Origin: Xiphydria camelus
Taxonomy: Eukaryota; Arthropoda; Insecta; Hymenoptera; Xiphydriidae
Length of the DNA stretch: 64,000 bases
Reading direction: 5' to 3'
Assembly: GCA_963678675.1 (NCBI GenBank)
Contig: OY783192.1
Location: 4,040,001 to 4,104,000, forward strand
Shown: in pieces, positions 48,366 to 60,479 of the stretch
Numbering within the stretch: the first letter of the stretch is position 1
Layout: the number at the start of each line of letters is the position of its first letter
Notes under the pieces: model-generated
The model's input: the letters and a program-made list of their open reading frames with translations, nothing else
What the model was told of the DNA's origin: nothing
The model's database searches: none
Position numbers and translations under genes: made by a program

Positions 48366-50452
48366 AGGAGACAACCTTGGGCGACATCGAAAAACGGCTC
48401 TTCGAACGGGTAATTAATCTCGTAGGAGAAGGTATTTGGATATTATACCAAATACCCGACGACCCGTCGCTTACAAATTATATCGCTAGAGAAACGTCAC
48501 AACTGTCTGCACACCCCCCATCAGTTATACGTTCTCCGGCGACCGAACGCCTTTACAACGATCCTCGACAGCCGTTGCGACCAATCGGAACTCGAACGCG
48601 AGCCGCGGCCGATGACAAATTTAATTTTCCAAGTAATACCGCGGGGAAGAGTCCTTTTAATTGACTTCTTAATTACGTTTCGCGAGCCGCACGACCGCGC
48701 TGTCTGACGACAGGGCGACCGCTGTAATTTCATCTTCGTTCGGGGAGGCGCGAGACCCGCGTACGTTCGATCGCGCGCGTCGCACGGTCGGCCCTTCATC
48801 GACACATCGACAGTAAGAATCTATGCACAATGAAGCAATAGGGAACAGAAACAAGGAACAGCGTTTCACACATGCTACGCGTACGTATGCTTTTAACGTA
48901 CACTGTTAAAAATGTTTGTAAAATTACAACACTTTAATACACAAAAGTATCGTAAAACTATAAATCAAATGATATTGAAAATTATTAATACAATTATATC
49001 TTCAATTTAATGTAAATATTGTAATTTTCTCATACATTCTTAAAATTTTAATCGATGTTTGTAATTTTCAGTAGTTCGTATTTTAAAATTAAGAATACTC
49101 TTAATTTTAAAACAAGTATCCAATTATCAAATACATTGTGAAAGCTACAAAACGTGTTCTTTAAAATTATGAAAATCTATATTGATTTTACAATACGAGA
49201 TATTAAAATTACAACCTCGTGCATAAAAATTACAATTTGGTGCATGAACTCTGTAGACTTGATACGAACGGAGATTGATGCCCGAATCGAAAAAAAAGAC
49301 TCGAGTAACGCGCCGCTGAGAAAGGAGAGGGATTCCGCGTTTCCACTGTATTTGGAAAAATACGTTGAAAGTCTCGGAAGAATGGAAAACGCGACGCGGA
49401 GGAATGGGAAAAATCAAACGAAAGGAAGGGGAAGTGTATCGCATCGCCTCCAACGCGTCGCCTGTCTCCTTGTGTATACGGCATTTGTCGTGCGAGTCTC
49501 TCTTTCCTCCCTTCTCACCGTTCCTACCGCCATTTAACGGCATTCTCTGTTTTCGACGCTCGATCGCGAGAACACGCCGCGTCGGTGCCGATCGTGCCAA
49601 CGGATATACGCATTCGCCGGATGCAAGAGATATAACCGTTTCGTCATAACCGATGGCCAATACTATAACCTTTCTCTCTCGTTGCACTGTCGCGAATCAC
49701 CGTTGTTACACCCCCGAGGGAATGTGGTTCGGCTATTAATATGGAAGCCGCATCGATACACGCACCTGCCGGCCAGTCCCGAGGGACGACTGCTGGTGCA
49801 CCGTACGAATAATCCGTTCCGAGAGGTACGTATCGCATGCGAGTACACCTGTGCGCGGAAAATTTAGCGCACGCGAGCGCTCGTATGCACTCGTGAATGC
49901 GCTCCGTACTAAAGAAGAGCCCGAATAAAAATGTCCAGAAAGGATAAAAATGAAGATACGCGCGAATAGAGTACACGAGAGATCGAGTGCTCGAGAAATT
50001 GAAATAGCTAACTGTCCGGCCAGTTAAGGGTCGTCTTTTAAGGGGTCGTCCATTAATCACGTGATGCTTTTTAGCATTCTTTTAACCCCCCACCCCCCTG
50101 GTGATACGTGGTGAGGTTTAAGACTACCCCCCCCCCCCCAAATCACGTGTATTTTTTTAGTAGGTACAAAAAGTATCTTAAAAATTTTAGAATATTATCT
50201 TTAATCTATATATAATCTAATCTATAATTAGTAATCTATAATTAGGTAAGTATAATCTAATTTAATTCTGGAAAATTAAGAACCGTAATAAAAATGTCCA
50301 GACATTAAGGTTTAGAAATCGCGCGTTCAACGAAAAAATAAATACACGTGATATCTCTCACTACACCCACCCTAATACTGTTCGAAGTTGGCAAAATTGA
50401 TACCTACGATTTGGTAAGGATCGTGATATTTCTTTTTCTAGTTATTTTTATG
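48366..50452. other. Non-coding; AT-rich block at 48900-49250
   Basis: A cactgttaaaaatgtttgta end at about 48902 suggests another mini-element, but its partner end could not be fixed. No gene was recognised. Confidence 0.3.
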
Positions 50453-50695
50453 CACTATAATGAATTTTAACCGGACCATGGTTTGATTAATAGTCGTGTT
50501 AACTATATAAAAAAGGTTGGGGGTATCTATCGACCATGTTACAGGTTGACCTGGTCGCAGTAATCTTAATCTCTTGTTACTATAACCAGAATCTTATTAT
50601 TTAGAACAATTATGGAATCGCGGTTGGCGCCAAAATCGATCACTGGTGATTTCTGGTGAAATTATAGTTCTTTCAACCAGATTTATCTCCGAGTG
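50453..50695. mobile_element. Family H fragment (right part)
   Basis: From about 50470 it matches 54820-55069, including ctcttgttactataacca and the terminal ttcaaccagatttatctc. The left half of the family is missing. Confidence 0.6.
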
Positions 50696-51046
50696 TGAGA
50701 ATTCGATGCTTATTGGATTATATTAAATATTAATCCACAATGAGGATCGCACACTGATCGAGTGATTTTTATCTGTTGAATCGGTGTATCTTGACTATCA
50801 CCTGACAAATTCCTATATAAGCTGTTTTCAAAGTTCCCATAATTGAAAGACGCCCCTTAAGAAACTACGAGCGCGAAAATTGTTTGTTTCATTTACCGAA
50901 GCAATAAGATTTTCAAAGTTTCATATTTCGTATCCCGCTCGCTAATCTATTTCCCCGTTCCCTCCCCTCGATTTACCAAATCCCCCGTTAATTCCGCGAT
51001 TTCTGAAATTTCCCGACGGCTGGACACGGTTTAATATAATTGAATA

Positions 51047-51060
51047 GGGGGGGGGGGGGG
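51047..51060. repeat. G14 homopolymer
   Basis: A run of 14 G residues. Confidence 0.75.
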
Positions 51061-52735
51061 ATTGGCGAACTAATAAGACCCGACCCGACACGAGGCCTTT
51101 CTCGCGTGAAACCTGCAGTATTCAGAGCTCGACAAAGGTTACAAGAAATTGCGTTTGACTCGCGTGTAATACGCGAGCGAGCTGATCTGTTACGAATATC
51201 GTACATATCTGACCGATGTAGCAGCCAATTAACGGATAATCACTCACTAAAGCGGCGACATCACGATTGACGTGTACGAAGGTTCTCCAATTATACATAT
51301 TTGCTACTGTGTATAAAGAGTTTCTAAATTTAAAACGTCAATTTGGGAAATTGAAGCACGTACAGGTCGTCAACCCCACTCATACCTCTCCACGATTAAT
51401 AATATTGAAATATCGACTACTCTCCTTCGCCTTTAGAGGCACGGTCCTCGTCGAGACGAATATAGGTACATACTTCGCATGCGGATACCCTCGGTATCCA
51501 TACCTTCCGACGTCGACGTTCGACCGTCGCTCGGCTTTTTCCTTCGCCCGAAACCACGATTTACGCGATCTCCGTCTGTCGCCCTATCGCCTCACTTTTT
51601 AGTTCGATCCCTCTCTCTCTCCTCCTCTTTTCCTCAGCTTTCAGGACGTCCGTCAGTGCCTCGAACGAGGACGCGAAAACGGATGACGTTGGATTTCGGG
51701 TCGTTTCTCGGGGAAACGGCTGGTCTTTCCTGGGTAACCCGGGCTCTTCGAAAGTGATGGATCCGTCGAACCTTTTATCTACTTCCCGGCTCGCAGATGC
51801 GCCGAAGTTGACGAAGCGTCGAGCCGTCACAAGCGCGGAGAGGAAAAATTCGCGATTTCCGGGATGTAATTCGAGCTGGGTACACACCCCGACGATGATT
51901 CCGATCGGAAGAAGAGTTTGATTTGTCGGCGTTCTCGCGGGTGAATCGAAACGGCTGCCATTGATTTGCGTTCACGTACCTATATAGGTGAGAGAACGCG
52001 CGTGGGCGGACGTTGCGCGATGGAAGCACGTGCGGTTAATGTATATCCACTTTTTCGTCGATATATCGGAGCGCATCTAATGGTCGAACGATACGGCGGA
52101 GAGTTTATTTAAAAAGTTTCGAGTCTCTATAGAACCTCGAGTATGTACCGGCCGCGTAGTGCCGCATGCCGAAAGAATTGCATAAACTTTTCAAATAAGT
52201 CCGAATCTTATAAATCAGGCGTAGCTGCTTGCCGGGTAACAGTTTCATAAAGTTTGAGAGAGTGGTTATTAAATCGACGTGCACCGTAACCGTAGGTATG
52301 TATATACGTACACACGTCGCGAGTCGCGTCGAGTCATGGAGTCGGTGAGCGGCGTGAATCGCAAGGTTTAAATATTTAAACGAGGAAGACGAGGGCTTTG
52401 AGAAGATAAATGCTCGCGTTTTACGCAGCGCGGTTGGCTGAAGGCAGAGCGACAAGATTTGTTACATGCTCGTCAGAGACGACTGTTGCACGGTCGGGTA
52501 ACGTGCAGGGGGGGTGGCGCAGAGGAAGTCGGGAACTACGCGGAGAAGACGATGATTAGTTGGATCTATTGAAAATTACTTGTGGGGTTGCAAATCATTA
52601 TTTATTTACATCAATGAACATTTTTTACTCGTCAATTAAATATCACTTTCTTGAGAATGTGGAGTTTGAGATCAATGTTAAGGAAAGAATGAAAAGTGCG
52701 ATGTGCTTTAATGTGTGTGAGTATTATTTGAGGCT

Positions 52736-52969
52736 GTAAAAGGCAAAGTGGTGTAAGTCATTTCAAGAAACAGAAGAATTTAATAGAAATGTTGCCGTTT
52801 GTAGCCGTTTGTAGTTTGCCGTTCGTATTTGTGCTGCCATCCTATGAACCTTTGAACGAAGTTATAACTTACACCACTATTCTAGCTAACACATTTGATT
52901 ATGTAGATAACGTTTTTCGCCATTATCTTAAAATGGCAAAAAAGTGACTTACACCACTTTGCCTTTTAC
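52736..52969. mobile_element. 234-bp element with GTAAAAGGCAAAGTGGTGTA ends
   Basis: The left arm GTAAAAGGCAAAGTGGTGTA continues agtca; the right arm is its inverse, ending GCCTTTTAC. The interior has two copies of gtagccgtttg-like text and a further ttacaccacta near 52869, another inverted copy of the arm core. Non-coding. Confidence 0.7.
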
Positions 52970-54653
52970 TCATTTATAAAACTAACAAGCACTTTTCTAG
53001 GCCGACAGGCTGAAAATAAAGGTATTATATAGAATAGATATAGAGGCAATGTTCAACGTTCGCCTGGCCTTAGCGTATTTAGCCACTCCAGCGACGTTTC
53101 ACGAGCAGCCGGTCTCACCCCCGAAGCGCGGCATAAGATGTTTCACATCAAAAAATTTAATTTATCTAAGTAAATTCCTTCCGCAAGTAAATTTTTAGTA
53201 GAGTCAACCGATTCTTTTTCTCTGTGTAGTTATCGACGATGAGGAAACCGATAAGGTAAGGTTTGAAAATTCCATGACGTCAAATGCGTGCGACGTAGAA
53301 TTCAAGAGTTGGACAGGTATCGATCTTATCTCGATGCACTCTACGGCTGATGCTACATGTCGCACGAGCGCGAGGCAGCCGTAACGAACGTATAGAACTG
53401 CTGATGTAGGTCAAGACCGATAGCTCGTATTCATCAAAAGAAACGAGTAAGTCGCGAAGCTCTTGATATTCTCGGATAATTAGCCATTTCCTATCGCCAT
53501 ATCCTACATTTGATCGATGGAGCGAAGTCCCTTCATTAGTTTTCGAGACACGATCTGACGGAAGCAGGAACGTGCACCGATTGCCGATAAGAGGCTCGCG
53601 AGGGATAAGGTCCGACACAGTCGCGGTTTAAATCTTTCCAACGAATCTTTACATTAAATCTGAACGATGGGGTCCCGCCGGCAAACACGAGTTAATTTCC
53701 ATTCTGACGCGTAGATATGAAAATCGTGTTTTCGCAGAGATATAGCTACTGTTTGATGTTTTAAGCGACCGGGAAAACGCTTCGACGATGTTTCCCGGAC
53801 AACTCCATCGACCGGAGACAAATGGGAGTTTTTTCTTCCTCGGTGTTTCAGAAAATTAAGTATTAAGTCCCTCTCGATCTTCCAGCGCGATCGAGGCGAG
53901 CGTGTAGCGTAAGTCGACAAAAAAATGCAGGACTCAAAGACTCTTCGGCGTCCCCCAGGGACGAGGGTCGAGGGTGGATCGACCAGAGGGTTGTATTGAC
54001 GAATATCCGCATTACTTCCTCATTTCACGACCAGACCTACCCATGGATCATCCGTATGAAAGTGCTTCATCACGCGTACCCCGCGCGGTCGAGTTTTCGT
54101 CCTTGAGATCTCCATCTAGATCGCCGCGGGGTGCCGGAACGATCGACACGGATCGCTCGTCGGCGAACGATGTAGCGGCGATAACGCGAATCGGGGGAAC
54201 ATCTTGGGGGTCAAAGTTTCTCGCGTAAACGTTCGACCTTATAGGTCGACTTTGACAAACTCCGCGGGGAGTTTTTCCGGTCGGACTTTGCGCGCGATCG
54301 TTGGGGTAGTTCCACTCGAAGCGGATCTCGATGCGTACGGTAAACTCCACGTGCGTATTGACGCGCTTTCTCGCGGACACGCGAAAAATAGATGGAAGCG
54401 CATCGTGCGAGCGCGTTTTGCTCGTTATCGCGAGATTAAAGAGGATACGTAGATTACAATTTGTAATCCCGTTACACCGCTTAGATTCACCCTTCTTTGA
54501 TTATATAAGTATGACGTCAGAAGTTACATAAGACGCACATTACGCCGAGGAAAAGTATCCATTGGCTCAACTGAATATCAATTAAGCTGACTACACTGCG
54601 ATGTTAAATATGCTGAACCTAAACGCGAAATTGTATCCCAACTGCACGTCGTA

Positions 54654-55069
54654 CACTGACAATGAGAGAAAAGTGAATGGTAAGATCAACTATAATCGCG
54701 AGATTGAATTTTCTTGATAGCTAGTACCATATTTACGATTAAATATACCATGAATGCAGTCGAAATGACTTTTGTTCGATGGCTATGGTAACAATCAGAT
54801 TTTATTTTATGGTGGCCATGCACCATGGTTAAGTTAACCAGAGTAGTAGATGTATAATGTTACTGCATGGTAGTATCAATAATTAAAAAAAACCGTTAGA
54901 TATATTTTATCAACTATACTGCGGGTTGATCTGGTTGCAGCGATCGTAATTTCTTGTTACTGTAACCAAAACTTCTCTGTTTAGAAGAATAATGGAATCT
55001 TAATTGGCACCAAAACCGACCACGATTTCTGATTAAATTATGGTTCTTTCAACCAGATTTTTCTTAATG
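54654..55069. mobile_element. Family H element, complete reference copy
   Basis: TA then CACTGACAATGAGAGAAAAG; right end AACCAGATTTTTCTTAATG then TA. It is 416 bp. It defines the uninterrupted form of the element at 4162-4785 and the fragment at 50453-50695. No coding frame. Confidence 0.7.
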
Positions 55070-55916
55070 TATAGTTGTTTGATGATTTTTCGTGAACCTC
55101 ATCGGTGATTGAGATAATTTGTTTAGGAACTTAGATAACCTTATTGAAGCATTGAATTGATAATTAGCTAAATAATATTGTTAATTCAATGACCCAACCG
55201 TTGTTTCAATTTCTACATATTTGTGTCAACTGGACAGGTCAACTATGCCGTATAGTTGGATCTACCACATTAACTTAGTCGTTATTTCGTTAACCTTCAT
55301 TTAGTCATGTTAAGCAAAAATTCGATTAGGTTAACTACGAATCCTTCGACCTCATAGTTTGGTTGCAAATACAGTTTTTGTTTCAGTGCAGAATCGAGCA
55401 TCGTTTCTAACACTCTACATGCAGACGAAATAATTAGGTACTCTCTATCTGGCCCGCGCTAACTTCGACAACTGAAGTTTGAGCGACTTCGAATGAGCGT
55501 AACACGAATTTAATACCGTATATCCATGCTAGGGCTCTTCGAACCTGTTGCACTTCTTTTTCACTTTCTGTACTCGATTTAACCCTGCATGGTATCGAAC
55601 GTTCGCGTCTGACGGAACCGCGCCGCATGCGAGCGAATTCGAGCGAACGGAAATCGTGATATTTTGTACAGTTCGTACAGCATAAATTGTGCAACCTGCA
55701 TATATCTCCATACGTTCAAGCAGAAAAAAAGTTTATTTCAATACGAACCTGGTAGAAACATTTATTCCCGATGAATAAGAAATTTATTTATAAGGAAATA
55801 GCAGCATTTTGAAATACATAAACGTTCTACGACGTACACAAATATTTGTTTAATTTATATAGATCTTTCTTCGATACGAAAAAAATTCCTATTTGTGACT
55901 AATAAACTTTCTAATA

Positions 55917-56127
55917 CACAGAGATTCTTCTGCTCATTTTGATTAGTAATGTTAATTAAACTATGGTTGGTATGGGAACGACGAAATATAATACTTTTAT
56001 TGGGGCAACACAATTTTTAAATACATGACAATAAATTGTCAAGACCAAACATTTGTTTTGTCGCAATAAAAATATTTCCCATACCAATCAAAGTTTGGTT
56101 ACCATTACTAGTCTTTTTTTCTCAATA
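55917..56127. mobile_element. 211-bp inverted-repeat element
   Basis: TA then CACAGAGATTCTTCTGCTC; right end AGTCTTTTTTTCTCAATA then TA. The inner parts also pair (gattagtaatg/cattactag and ggtatgggaa/ttcccatacc). Non-coding. Confidence 0.6.
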
Positions 56128-56838
56128 TAAGTTCGTATTCAAATAAAGTTTTCTTTGAATGTAGAGCACTTCTGGCTTTTCGTGTTAGGGGCCATGCTTT
56201 TGCGGAATCCCCGATATCGAATTCTCGATTCATCCGGTAATCCAACCAGAGGGAGATTTACGAAACGATAGCAGACGACGATATGCATAGGTATACGTAT
56301 ACGAATCCGAGATGAGAAAGAATTCCCATGGCGTATAATTTCATCTCATTCATCGCCCTTCGCTCCTTTCACCGCCGGGGGCATCCGTCAAGTGAAAAGT
56401 GTTTCAAGTGGAGGACGACCACGCGCGTACAGTACGGATATCCAACCACCTATATACAATTTTCCCGAGAAATATTCGCGCCTTCGCGGTGAGTAATGCT
56501 CGCGGTGAAGGGCTACAATTGCACGGCGGCTTACCTCTTCTCTCGCAGACAGAAGCAGAATTACAGCGACTTCCCGGACTGCCGGCTTCTTCAATAAGGA
56601 ATCTGTAACAGAATGGATGTCGTTACCGTGGAACGCGCTACTGTTAAAGGCATCGTTTGCTCTTTCGGTTTCTCTTGATTTGATATTCTCGCGCGCGTGC
56701 ACGCAGAAAGAATGCAGAGAAATAGGAAAAGCATCGTAAACGGAGTCGTCGCACGTGGCGGCGTAAAATAAGGATGCACCGAGAAAGATAACCTGGTCAG
56801 TTTAACCTAAATCTTGGAGTCCATGATCAAACTGTTTG

Positions 56839-57300
56839 CACTGAAAGAAATAAATGTGGTTGTGACGACTATTTTGGACTCAACTGCTCAAGTTTGGTCA
56901 TTAGCAGCAGTTTCTGCAATTGTCGTAACTATTTCAAGTTACCGGAATAAAAGAATTGTTGCGATAACTACACGGAGAGAATTTTAAAGGAAAAATTACT
57001 CATCAATGCAGGCTAACCCTGCATCACAGTGATGTTTCACTGAGCATTTACCGCGGTGATAGGAAAATAATCCTCTACGCGTAATGATATTTTATAGAAT
57101 ACGCGCGCGCGCGCGTTATTATATTTTTACTGTGTTGCAGGGTAAATTCTCAGTGAAACGTCACTATGATGCAGGATTAGCCTGCATGAGGGGTAATTTT
57201 TCCTTTAAAATTCTCTACGTGTACATAAAACTGGTGCTGGTCACAAAACTGAAGCAATTGAGTCCAACATAGTTGTCAACACTATTTTTTTTTCTCAGTG
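56839..57300. mobile_element. Family B element nested in family A
   Basis: The ends are CACTGAAAGAAATAAATGTGG and TTTTTTTTTCTCAGTG. An uninterrupted copy is at 60268-60479, against which the internal insertion at 56971-57221 is obvious. Non-coding. Confidence 0.82.
56971..57221. mobile_element. Family C palindromic element nested in family B
   Basis: It is flanked by TA on both sides (56969-56970 and 57222-57223); comparison with the empty site in 60268-60479 shows TA as the duplicated target. The arms are CACGGAGAGAATTTTAAAGG and its near-inverse, and pair over about 70 bp including gatgcaggattagcctgcat. A short (cg)n tract lies near the centre. Confidence 0.85.
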
Positions 57301-57768
57301 TGGTGAAATATGGATCCTCCATTTCTTTGGCTGAACTGACCATTTTCTGGTTAAAATAACTAGACGTATAGTTAGAATAACTAAATATTTGGTTTGATCT
57401 TACTAGCGTTTTAGTTTGAATAACTAAATTTGTTTAATCAGGTGCGTTTTGTTATTTTAACCAAGTTATTTTTTTCGGTGTGTATACGATTAAAGCTGAT
57501 GATATTGGTACTCAAATTATTTCGACGTAACCATCATATTTATGCCCCGGATCGCGGTACGCGTCGATGAAATGCTAGATATATCTCCAAACGTCCGAAT
57601 CGCGCGAATTGCGGAGAAAGTGGATCGTTAAATTGCGCCGCGTCCTAACCACGAGCTGCGGTAAGTCACGCCTAACAAGGCCTCAAATTACAAGCGCGAA
57701 AGATTTAGGAGAATAATTTGATAAGAACCACCCCGTAACGTCGGCCCCGCGGGTCGCATCGTAACATT

Positions 57769-57793
57769 CTCTCTCTCTCTCTCTCTCTCTCTC
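57769..57793. repeat. (CT)n microsatellite
   Basis: About 12 CT units. A similar tract is at about 62366-62386. Confidence 0.8.
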
Positions 57794-58622
57794 ATGTTTA
57801 ACCGAATACCCTCTGGGTGTAGTTCTCGGATTCTTGCACCTAATACGTGGCAGGTGGAATCGAGTGGCTAATGCGGATTAAATCGCTCTCTGGAAACCCA
57901 ATCCGATGAAACTCGAACGTGGAATCTTCGCGAGTTTCGCCCCTCGGAGTTAATATATAAATTAGAAAGAGTCTGCACCTGCCGATTATATACAATTACG
58001 GAGAGCACTTATCCGGATCATCCGGTTTGCCGCGAACATAATACCGCATTCGAGCGTACACAGGTGCACCATCTTCTTCCTAGCGGGGAAAACCGTTTAC
58101 ACGCTAAACGGGAGAGACCCCAAGCATGAAATTGTAGTCCGGGCGGGTACACACGCTGTGTGTATACGACGCGTGACATCGATAATTAATTACTGCTAGA
58201 TATTAATAAAGGTAGGTGTAATAATGCCGAAAGGTGGTTGCGCCGGTGTGATTAAGCTGCCCTTTCAAAGGGCGGATGATCCGGTGTTGTATATACATAT
58301 ATGAGCAGAGAGGAAGGAAGAGGGAGAGGAAGTTAGTGGGGAGTCGAGAGAGAAAGAAAAGGAGAAAGGTTGGATAGAAAAAGAGCGAGAGAGAGTGGAG
58401 GTAACGGAGTTCGAGCCAAAACTTTAATTAAAGGGGAACGCACGGAGTAATTAGCGGTATCCGTTTTCCTCTCCCATTTCATCAGCGTTACTTTCCATCC
58501 GCATCGCCACTCACGATTAGTGTGACTTCCCGAAAAAAAAAAGATACGTATTTCTTTTCCCGCTATACTCGCGGAGCGGGAATCTGTACGAGACTCGCGT
58601 TAATACATCATATCGTATCTGT

Positions 58623-58643
58623 ACATATATATATATATATATA
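58623..58643. repeat. (TA)n microsatellite
   Basis: About ten AT units within acatat...acgtatac. Confidence 0.75.
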
Positions 58644-60267
58644 CGTATACTAATATTCCCGCAGTTCCTATCAGTATTATTTACAGGGTTAGCGTGGTGG
58701 AGTTCAATCAATGCAGCGCGCGCGCGCGCGATAACGTTAAAATCTCTTCGCGCGGAGACGGAAAATTCCCCCTCGTCACGTCACGTTACGCCCTATTCGA
58801 AACGTGGGATCGAGTGCACTCGACGCGATCACGGCGGAGCGAGTGCGACCTAATTCGTCGTTCCTCCCCCGTCGATGCGAATCGATCGAAGTCGACTTGG
58901 ACGAAAAGTAGGATGAGGCGCAAGATGCGTCGTTGGACTTTTCCACGTTCGACCGCGGCCAATCGCGGGGTAGGGGTGGACGAGCGAGCTTGGACACTTC
59001 GATTGGGTCTCGCGGGGATTTTCTTTGCGCGTGACAGTACGACCGTCTCCCCCCCACGGACGCTCGAGCTGCTGTGAATTAAATTGCTGAAACGAGAGAG
59101 TGAAGGAGATCAGGGAACACGTTCGGGTGGACAAAGAAATGCCGTGCGAGGTATAAAATGAAATAAAGGACGCGTGGAGGGGTTGCGCGAAGGGTGGGAG
59201 GGAGGAGAGTCGGGTGAAATAAAGCATCGGGTTGGTCGCGAGGAAATCGTGAGAGCGGGTGGTTTTTTTTCTCGTATGACTTGGTGTGAGATTCTATAAA
59301 TTTTTTTTTTCTTTCTAGCGATCAGCGCACGCTCATTAATTTTCCGCGCGGAGTGAGGTCGTTTGAAAAGCGCAATTGTTTAAGAGGAATGTTGGCTCCG
59401 CATTCCGACTGTCGTAATTATAAGTGATGCCCAGAAATTCATCAAACGCAAGACGAGCTTCCCTAAACATTTTTCGCGTCAAAATTTGCGTATTTCCATT
59501 CGATCGAATGTGTGTAAATGGTACGGGCCATGTTCCTCTTAATTTTTTATACTAGGGGAGAGGTGGTATTAAAGGGACGCGTCTTGAAAGGGATATAGCA
59601 ATTATATTATATAAAAGTCGAAGGGTCTCTTCATAACGAAAGCATTGTTGTTTGGTGGTAACAATAATACATGTTCAATCACGCTTAACTTTAAATTGCT
59701 GTCGTTTCGGAATTGGTGGTGATATGCGATTGAAATTTTTTATGCTGCAAAGTACAATTTTCAGTGCTTTTTCAAACGTTCTGAAGTACTGTTACTATCG
59801 ATTGTTATATTTATTACTGAATTTAGACAAATTTAGATTTTTAAAAACATCTTACAACGATCTTTTATTATCTGTAAAGAAACCTGAGAATGCTTGATTA
59901 GCAAGAACAAGTTTTAAGGAGCACAATGTTCACAATTTTTTTTAATTTAGAGAGATGTTATGAAAAATATAAGTTTTATTAGGCTGCCCCTTTCAATACG
60001 ACCGAGTTATGAAAGGGACAAAATGCACTATTTAAAAAAATTAAAAAACCAAGTAAACATGGTGAGAAGCTTATTATTATCAAGTATTGGTATCGCCAGG
60101 TAAGCAACTTTTCTAATGCTGTCAACTTGAACTAGAATAGTTCTTTAGGTTATTTGCTATATTGTCTTATACAAAAATATCTCTTTCATCTCACTTTTTC
60201 CCTACGATATGATTTCACGTACTTTATACCATGATCTGATCAGCTTCAATTAGGTACTTTACCTATA

Positions 60268-60479
60268 CACTGAAAGAAATAAATGTGGCTGTGGCAACTA
60301 TTGTGGACATAACTGCTCAAGTTTGGTAATCAGTACCAGTTTTTATAGTTGTTGCATAACTATTTTCAGTTACCGGAACAAAAGAATTGTTGCGACAACT
60401 ATATAAAACGTGTGCTGATTACAAAACTGGAGCAGTTGAGTCCAAAATAGTTGTCACAACTACTTTTTTTCTCTCAGTA
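60268..60479. mobile_element. Family B element, uninterrupted copy
   Basis: TA then CACTGAAAGAAATAAATGTGG; right end ACTTTTTTTCTCTCAGTA then TA. It is 212 bp, AT-rich and non-coding, and is the reference for the nested copy at 56839-57300. Confidence 0.8.

Larger units (their letters stand above)
56777..57480. mobile_element. Family A element, outermost of a three-level nest
   Basis: The left end is CACCGAGAAAGATAACCTGG; the right end is CCAAGTTATTTTTTTCGGTG. It is split after 56838 by a family B element and resumes at about 57301 with tggtgaaatatggatcc, matching the uninterrupted text gcgaaatatggacc of the copy at 13274-13535. The 21-bp phased motif resumes at 57327, 57347, 57368, 57389 and 57411. 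Confidence 0.82.
57481..60267. other. Non-coding; upstream of kekkon
   Basis: Microsatellites and CpG-rich DNA. A 127-codon open frame at 58694-59077 is matched by open frames on the other strand and shows no domain. Confidence 0.35.
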
